Positions 61,646 to 64,000 of a stretch of 64,000 nucleotides of DNA are shown here, in pieces. Under the pieces are notes generated by a model, which was not told where the DNA came from, did no database searches, and worked only from the letters and a program-made list of their open reading frames with translations. Both the position numbers and the translations under genes were made by a program. Numbering within the stretch: the first letter of the stretch is position 1; each line of letters starts with the position of its first letter. This DNA is from Aureispira sp050633105 (GTDB lineage Bacteria > Bacteroidota > Bacteroidia > Chitinophagales > Saprospiraceae): positions 1-64,000 of the forward strand of contig JBOEFW010000031.1 in NCBI GenBank assembly GCA_050633105.1, read 5' to 3'.

Positions 61646-63316
61646 CTACATTTGCTCTACTTTTGTAGTCGTTTCTTCAAACTCTTCTTCGAAGGAATCC
61701 ATGTCATCTTCAGGAGCACTATCTAAGGCGTCAAAAGCCCCATCTTTGTGCATTTTATCCCAAGTCATCCAGCTACTTTTTAAGGTGTTAACGCTTTTAT
61801 CTTTGTGATTAGAGTAGAACATAGTTTTAGCTCCTTTGCCAATCACATAAGCGGTCGTAACATCTTGATGTTTTATGTTTTCAGACATCTGAGAAAGAAC
61901 GATTGGGCTCAATGGCATTGCTCTAGCAATGACATCAAAATTGTCAGCAAGTACGGTATAATCAATAAACATTCCTAACCAACCTTCTTGTAAAGGCTTA
62001 ATGTTTTTGTTTGTTTTTCCAGCCAATGCTTGCTCAAATAAAGCAGGGTTATTACTAATAACCAACGCTTCGTCTACAATTCTAGCATAGAATTTAGGCA
62101 TTTCATTCCCCATCATATCTTGTCCACGAGAGAAGACATAGTTTTCTCCTTCTTTAGGCATAAACATAGAGAGAGGAGGAGTAGCCATTACTTGTTCCAT
62201 GAATGCTTTGTCTTTCAAACCTAAAGCAGCAACCATAGAAGGCTCAGAACTACCCTCCGCAGGAGGATAAACTCCAGCAGCCAAGTCACCTGTGATGCCT
62301 TCTTCAATTTTACCTAAGCTTAAGCCTAACATGGCCAACTGTTGATCTACCTGTTGGTCTAAACCACGCTTTGTTAAGAAGCTTAAAACGCCCTTGCCAT
62401 TTACACCAATAGAAAAGGCACCCCCTAAGTTGCCTTCAGGTAGGTATTTAGCATAATTAACAGCCATTTCATCAGCAACTAATTCGCCTAATTCAGCTTG
62501 TAGTTCCTCGCTAAAGGTAAAGTTTAATTCTCCTTCAGATTTCCCTTTTAAGAAATCACTAAAACCATATAAACTATTGTTATTTAAGCCTTCAACTGGA
62601 ATGTTAGCTAGAGCTAAACTACCTTCAATTTTTGATTTAGTTTTAGGGTCACTCATGATACTTTCTACGATAGGATCTGTATCTAACCAGTAAACGATAT
62701 CTTTTCCTGTAGGAATTTGATCAGTGAATTTCTTATTGTCACGGATACCATTGCCCTCAGGTGTTACTAAAGTTTTTACTTTAGCATCTTCTCCGAAGGT
62801 AGTGAAAGCAACAATGCGGTCACTTTGAACCAAGTAGGCATTTTTCTCTATAGTGTACAACGTATATCCTTCTTTGTCTGTAGTCGTGACGTTTTTTTCA
62901 TCTTTAAGTAATTCCGTAATAGCTGCTTTTGCTTTAGCAGCATCTGCTACTGGTAGAAGGATCGCAAAATCACTTTTGTCTAATTCGACGCTTGCTTTGA
63001 AATACATACCCATGTTGCCTGTAATATCAACACCAGCAGCGGCAGGATCTTTTACGAAAGGCACTAGAGCAGGGTTTTCTTTCTCTACATCTTTTAAAAA
63101 GCTTGCAAAGAGTTCTGTTTGTTGAAAAGCAGGGTAGTCTGCTTTATTCATCATGCTTTTTACATTCATCAACATCACACCAGAGGCATCAGTTGGAATA
63201 GAGCTAGAGACATCATTAGCCGCACCAGGCTTAACGGCGCTATCGCTACAAGCGCTAAAGAAAATAGCAGTAATGAAAAGAACAAGGGTGCTTAATAGTT
63301 TGGTTGTTTTTACCAT
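61646..63316 (-). CDS. DUF4836-type lipoprotein
   Basis: This 556-residue protein has a signal peptide with lipobox FFSAC (VLFITAIFFSAC). The mature start SSIPTDASGVMLMNVKSMMNKA is the opening of the DUF4836 family, found almost only in Bacteroidota. Further blocks include DFAILLPVADAAKAKAAI, AYLVQSDRIVAFTTF and KMFYSNHKDKSVNTLKSSWM near the C-terminus. It is anchored at the outer or inner membrane; no enzymatic role is known for the family. The C-terminal 40 residues are acidic (APEDDMDSFEEEFEETTTK). It is followed after 114 bases by the GT4 gene. Confidence 0.85.
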   Translation of the reverse strand: MVKTTKLLSTLVLFITAIFFSACSDSAVKPGAANDVSSSIPTDASGVMLMNVKSMMNKADYPAFQQTELFASFLKDVEKENPALVPFVKDPAAAGVDITGNMGMYFKASVELDKSDFAILLPVADAAKAKAAITELLKDEKNVTTTDKEGYTLYTIEKNAYLVQSDRIVAFTTFGEDAKVKTLVTPEGNGIRDNKKFTDQIPTGKDIVYWLDTDPIVESIMSDPKTKSKIEGSLALANIPVEGLNNNSLYGFSDFLKGKSEGELNFTFSEELQAELGELVADEMAVNYAKYLPEGNLGGAFSIGVNGKGVLSFLTKRGLDQQVDQQLAMLGLSLGKIEEGITGDLAAGVYPPAEGSSEPSMVAALGLKDKAFMEQVMATPPLSMFMPKEGENYVFSRGQDMMGNEMPKFYARIVDEALVISNNPALFEQALAGKTNKNIKPLQEGWLGMFIDYTVLADNFDVIARAMPLSPIVLSQMSENIKHQDVTTAYVIGKGAKTMFYSNHKDKSVNTLKSSWMTWDKMHKDGAFDALDSAPEDDMDSFEEEFEETTTKVEQM

Positions 63317-63458
63317 TTGTTGTTTATAAAGTTTTATAAGTTAAAAGAGAGGACTCCTAGAGGCTTGTTCTAGTATGTCTGTATTGTGTTTGGTAATAGA
63401 ATTGTTTGAAATAGGTATGTTGCACATAGGACTACAACACGACAAGGGGGTAGCATAC

Positions 63459-63466
63459 AAAAATAC
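63459..63466 (-). promoter_or_regulatory. Bacteroidota -7 box (TATTTTTG) upstream of the DUF4836 gene
   Basis: CAAAAATA on + is TATTTTTG on minus, 143 bases before the gene start. No properly spaced -33 TTG was found. Confidence 0.35.
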
Positions 63467-63568
63467 GAAAAGCTATTGCCTTTACGAATTACATGCTCTG
63501 TAAACCCATCTGTGTTGGAAAAAATTCGCAAATTAGCTATTATTTTTCATTTTTAAAGCCATAATTCA

Positions 63569-64000
63569 ATGAACCTAGCCCTTTATGGAGTACTCTTACT
63601 CTTGCTAAGTCTATCTTTCTCTTGTACTTCTGATACAAACAATAATAGTTCTAATGGTATAGGAAGTAGTCATGCACTAGATACAACTGTCGGTTATTGT
63701 TACCAAATTCATAATGATGTCCTAGAAGAAGCGCTAGAAATTCAGATTAAACAAAATAAGTTAACGGGGCAAGGTAGTCGCATCTACATGAAAAGTCAAA
63801 AAATTTATAGCTTGCGATTTGAAGGAGTTTTGGATGGAAATCAAGCGGAAGTGACAATTTATGCGAATGATCCCCGCAAAGAAGGCATTCCACCTATTAC
63901 TCATCGGGAAGATTGGACTTTGAGTGAAAAGCAATTATTAATCGAACGAAGGAACATAGATGACCAGCAAGGACAATTTACTTGCCCTAGAACACGTTGT
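63569..64000 (+). CDS. Lipoprotein, N-terminal part (3' truncated by window edge)
   Basis: The ATG at 63569 opens a frame that continues to the last base, 144 codons. It begins MNLALYGVLLLLLSLSFSC, a signal peptide with lipobox LSFSC. The mature part is polar (DTNNNSSNGIGSS linker), then beta-rich (VGYCYQIHNDVLEEALEIQI, KIYSLRFEGVLDGNQAEVTI). The sequence GYCYQI and the extracellular setting resemble small Bacteroidota exported lipoproteins. No family is certain, and the C-terminus lies beyond the window. It is divergent from the DUF4836 gene. Confidence 0.75.
   Translation, partial: MNLALYGVLLLLLSLSFSCTSDTNNNSSNGIGSSHALDTTVGYCYQIHNDVLEEALEIQIKQNKLTGQGSRIYMKSQKIYSLRFEGVLDGNQAEVTIYANDPRKEGIPPITHREDWTLSEKQLLIERRNIDDQQGQFTCPRTRC

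Noticed and set aside
1..64000. CRISPR array, rRNA operon, complete tRNA or intact insertion sequence
   Set aside because: No short regularly spaced repeats, conserved rRNA segments, cloverleaf or transposase were seen anywhere in the window.

Overview
The window is a draft-quality chromosomal segment from a low-GC Bacteroidota bacterium, most likely of the Saprospirales and resembling Aureispira/Saprospira. The evidence is two large secreted proteins with C-terminal type IX secretion (T9SS) sorting domains, SprB-type repeats, choice-of-anchor/Fn3 domains, many lipoproteins with Bacteroidota-style lipoboxes, LVIVD and MORN-type proteins, and promoter boxes of the Bacteroidota form TAnnTTTG. 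The genus is an inference. No rRNA, complete tRNA, CRISPR array or intact insertion sequence was seen. Runs of N (9006-9007, 26459-26460, 46416-46417, 52114-52161) mark assembly joins, and two homopolymer frameshifts near 29.1-29.3 kb look like sequencing errors.

Layout. 1-8.7 kb: the end of a potassium channel, a serine hydrolase lipoprotein, a GT-C type membrane glycosyltransferase, a tandem pair of LVIVD-repeat lipoproteins and a tandem pair of beta-barrel-like outer membrane proteins. 8.8-9.0 kb: the signal recognition particle RNA gene with a textbook promoter. 9.3-17.0 kb (minus): two large T9SS cargo proteins, the larger with three near-identical 263-residue repeats. 17-24.3 kb: two family 2 glycosyltransferases, a membrane protein, an alpha/beta hydrolase, adenylate kinase, and a riboflavin pair in which a RibB fused to a degenerate RibA-like domain precedes a canonical RibA. 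24.5-30 kb: a ParB-like/MORN fusion protein, an SRPBCC protein, and a calpain-like cysteine protease translationally coupled to an exported partner.

30-32.3 kb is a decayed accessory island. It holds a very short transcription unit, a truncated minus-strand ORF, a GC-richer element of nested inverted repeats, a lipoprotein gene and the C-terminal remnant of a tyrosine recombinase. It is bracketed by two terminators that share a 15-bp direct repeat. 32.4-44.8 kb: an ABC-F ATPase, an LRR protein, aspartyl-tRNA synthetase, a subtilase, an exported-looking protein with a swivelling-His and PPDK-type ATP-grasp module, a lipid A-type acyltransferase and a TcmP-like protein. 45-52 kb: small lipoproteins, an iron/cobalamin-type ABC importer lacking its ATPase, Lnt, and an anchored hypothetical protein.

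52-64 kb: three tandem stand-alone PilJ/NarX-type sensor-domain proteins without any signalling output domain, an alginate-export-type porin, two more subtilases of the same family as the one at 38.5 kb, a GT4 glycosyltransferase, a DUF4836-type lipoprotein and the start of another lipoprotein. Much of the window therefore concerns the cell envelope: secreted adhesins and proteases, lipoprotein maturation by Lnt, lipid and glycan transferases, and outer membrane barrels. The housekeeping genes are adk, ribBA, aspS, ffs and lnt.
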